Positions 63,219 through 64,000 of a stretch of DNA of 64,000 nt are shown one piece after another. Numbering within the stretch: the stretch's first letter is position 1; each line of letters opens with the position of its first letter. Under the pieces are notes generated by a model. It saw nothing but the letters and a program-made list of their open reading frames with translations. It made no database searches and was not told the DNA's origin. Both the position numbers and the translations under genes were made by a program. The DNA is from Christensenella hongkongensis (GTDB lineage: Bacteria > Bacillota > Clostridia > Christensenellales > Christensenellaceae), in assembly GCF_000981035.1 (NCBI RefSeq), contig NZ_LAYJ01000101.1, forward strand, positions 57,327 to 121,326, given 5' to 3'.

Positions 63219-63848
63219 ATGAATAAAAAGAAAAAGATTGTTTTATCGATCGTGCTGGCGGCTGTGCTGGTAATGGCGATGAGCGTTACCGCGTTCGCCG
63301 CGGCTCCCTCGGTGAGCGTCAGCAATCCTTCGCCAAACGTTGGCGATACGGTTACCTTTACAGTGAGCTGCCCGTCGGACGTGGCGGGAATTCAGGGAGA
63401 TATCGCAACAAGCGGACTGCAGTATGTCAGCAGGACGACGACACCTGCAGGTATGGGCGGAGAAAATACGCTTGTCACACTTGGCAACTCCGCTTCCTAC
63501 ACCTATAAGGTAACAGCTGCGGCAGGGGAAACAGTGAGCTTCGCTCTCTCCAATGTGATTACGGCAGACGTTGACGGCAATGAAACCCCGGAAACGGGTA
63601 CGTTTTCCGCCACTGCGACGGTAGCGGCACCGGCAGAACCGACTTCGCAACCAACAGGTCAGCCGACCAGCGATCCGACGGAAGAACCGTCCGCAAGCGC
63701 GAGCGCTTCGGCAAAAGCCGGCGGCCTGGACGATGTGCCGAAGACGGGCGATACGACGACAGATATCATGCTGTTTGCGGTGATCGGCCTTGCAGCAGCG
63801 GCAACGGTCGCAATCGTTGCGGGTAAAAAGGCACTTTCGCATAAATAA
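63219..63848 (+). CDS. Sortase-anchored cohesin-like protein
   Basis: 209 residues. Signal peptide 1-28; one cohesin-like beta domain (about 30-136; NVGDTVTFTVSCPSDVAGIQ then YTYKVTAAAGETVSFAL); a Pro/Thr/Ser/Glu/Gln linker (137-170); and a sorting signal at the C-terminus, VPKTGD (173-178), a hydrophobic helix (183-202) and Lys-rich tail. A sortase would fix it to the cell wall with the cohesin exposed. The gene starts 35 bp after the dockerin protein, so they are co-made and probably bind each other. The cohesin call rests on fold-like pattern, not on strict motifs. Confidence 0.8.
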   Translation: MNKKKKIVLSIVLAAVLVMAMSVTAFAAAPSVSVSNPSPNVGDTVTFTVSCPSDVAGIQGDIATSGLQYVSRTTTPAGMGGENTLVTLGNSASYTYKVTAAAGETVSFALSNVITADVDGNETPETGTFSATATVAAPAEPTSQPTGQPTSDPTEEPSASASASAKAGGLDDVPKTGDTTTDIMLFAVIGLAAAATVAIVAGKKALSHK

Positions 63849-63897
63849 GCCATTCAATAGAAATACAGGCAAAGTACACTGAGATACATACACAGAA

Positions 63898-63948
63898 AGG
63901 CGGGAGGTTTCCCGCCTTATGTGTTTGGGTGGCGGCTTCCGCCACCTT
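63898..63948 (+). terminator. Tandem hairpins after the cohesin-like gene
   Basis: AGGCGGG/CCCGCCT (63898-63917) and GGTGGCGG/CCGCCACC (about 63930-63947). Neither has a strong T-run. The stretch 63849-63966 shows no gene. Confidence 0.5.
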
Positions 63949-63966
63949 ACATGGAGAACAAAAGGA

Positions 63967-64000
63967 ATGAACGAATTGAAGGATGACAACGCTCAGAAGG
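63967..64000 (+). CDS. Start of a further gene (cut by window end)
   Basis: ATG with AAAGGA upstream opens a frame of 11 codons (MNELKDDNAQK) to the window edge. Too short to identify; position suggests it continues the surface gene cluster. Confidence 0.5.
   Translation, partial: MNELKDDNAQK

Noticed and set aside
63243..63989. Long minus-strand frame over the cohesin-like gene
   Set aside because: It is Arg/Cys-rich, typical of an antisense shadow, while the plus strand has signal peptide and sorting signal.

Overview
The window looks like a low-redundancy chromosomal segment (about 50% GC by eye) of an anaerobic, clostridial-type Firmicute. Clues are a six-cysteine SCIFF peptide with its radical-SAM maturase, a FeoA/FeoA/FeoB iron system under a DtxR-type repressor, PocR/AraC and PadR regulators, sortase and dockerin/cohesin surface modules, and many radical-SAM and ferredoxin proteins. 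The gene content would suit a Christensenella-like lineage, but no rRNA is present to prove it. I see no rRNA, tRNA, CRISPR, prophage or insertion sequence.

Layout. 1-8.1 kb: a truncated P-type Ca2+ ATPase and CorA (minus), argH and an L,D-transpeptidase lipoprotein (plus), a SAM methyltransferase and a MATE exporter with an attenuator-like leader (minus). 8.3-12.6 kb: an iron module made of a 47-residue FeoB-associated Cys-rich protein, a DtxR-type regulator, feoB, feoA and a second feoA, with several TTAGC-n4-GCTAA operators. 12.7-14 kb: argG under ARG boxes. 14.1-20.1 kb: ruvC-ruvA-lipoprotein-ruvB-queA-flavodoxin/ferredoxin-HD protein. 20.1-21.9 kb: an Lsa-like ABC-F ribosome-protection gene behind a leader peptide and terminator/antiterminator. 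22-28.8 kb: a diguanylate cyclase, tgt, yajC, the SCIFF pair scfA/scfB and a gamma carbonic anhydrase. 28.9-34 kb: sodium/solute symporter, PocR-AraC regulator, pirin, nucleoside hydrolase and a small orphan. 34.2-41.2 kb: mutS2, DUF523, and a response regulator/histidine kinase/HtrA cluster interrupted by a roughly 350-nt element with nested inverted repeats. 41.4-44.6 kb: nifS-thiI and an SDR. 44.6-51.3 kb: an orphan EIIC permease, a second two-component pair, and glutamate decarboxylase with its antiporter. 51.4-59.8 kb: cspA with an attenuator, an acyl-CoA ligase, padR-DUF2812, an SDR, a PH-like membrane protein, an NSS transporter, a PflX-like radical SAM protein and a DUF815 ATPase. 59.9-64 kb: a serine recombinase, a six-Ig-domain protein ending in a dockerin-like module, a sortase-anchored cohesin-like protein and the start of one more gene.

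How genes work together. The strongest functional units are the Fe(II) uptake regulon, acid resistance by glutamate decarboxylation and exchange, an envelope-stress style RR-HK-HtrA unit, Holliday junction processing with queuosine synthesis (queA and tgt in separate transcripts), and a two-part surface system in which a dockerin-bearing Ig protein could bind a wall-anchored cohesin.

The most unusual signals are non-coding. They are a 109-bp dispersed repeat whose two hairpins show compensatory change and which sits before two metal-transport genes; the 350-nt folded element at 37.7-38.1 kb; a 12-nt exact antiterminator in the ABC-F leader; three 19-bp PadR-type palindromes; leader terminators before cspA and the MATE gene; iterated sequences beside the recombinase; and several genes whose -10 box lies so close to the start codon that the mRNA should be leaderless. 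All promoter, operator and RNA calls were made by eye.
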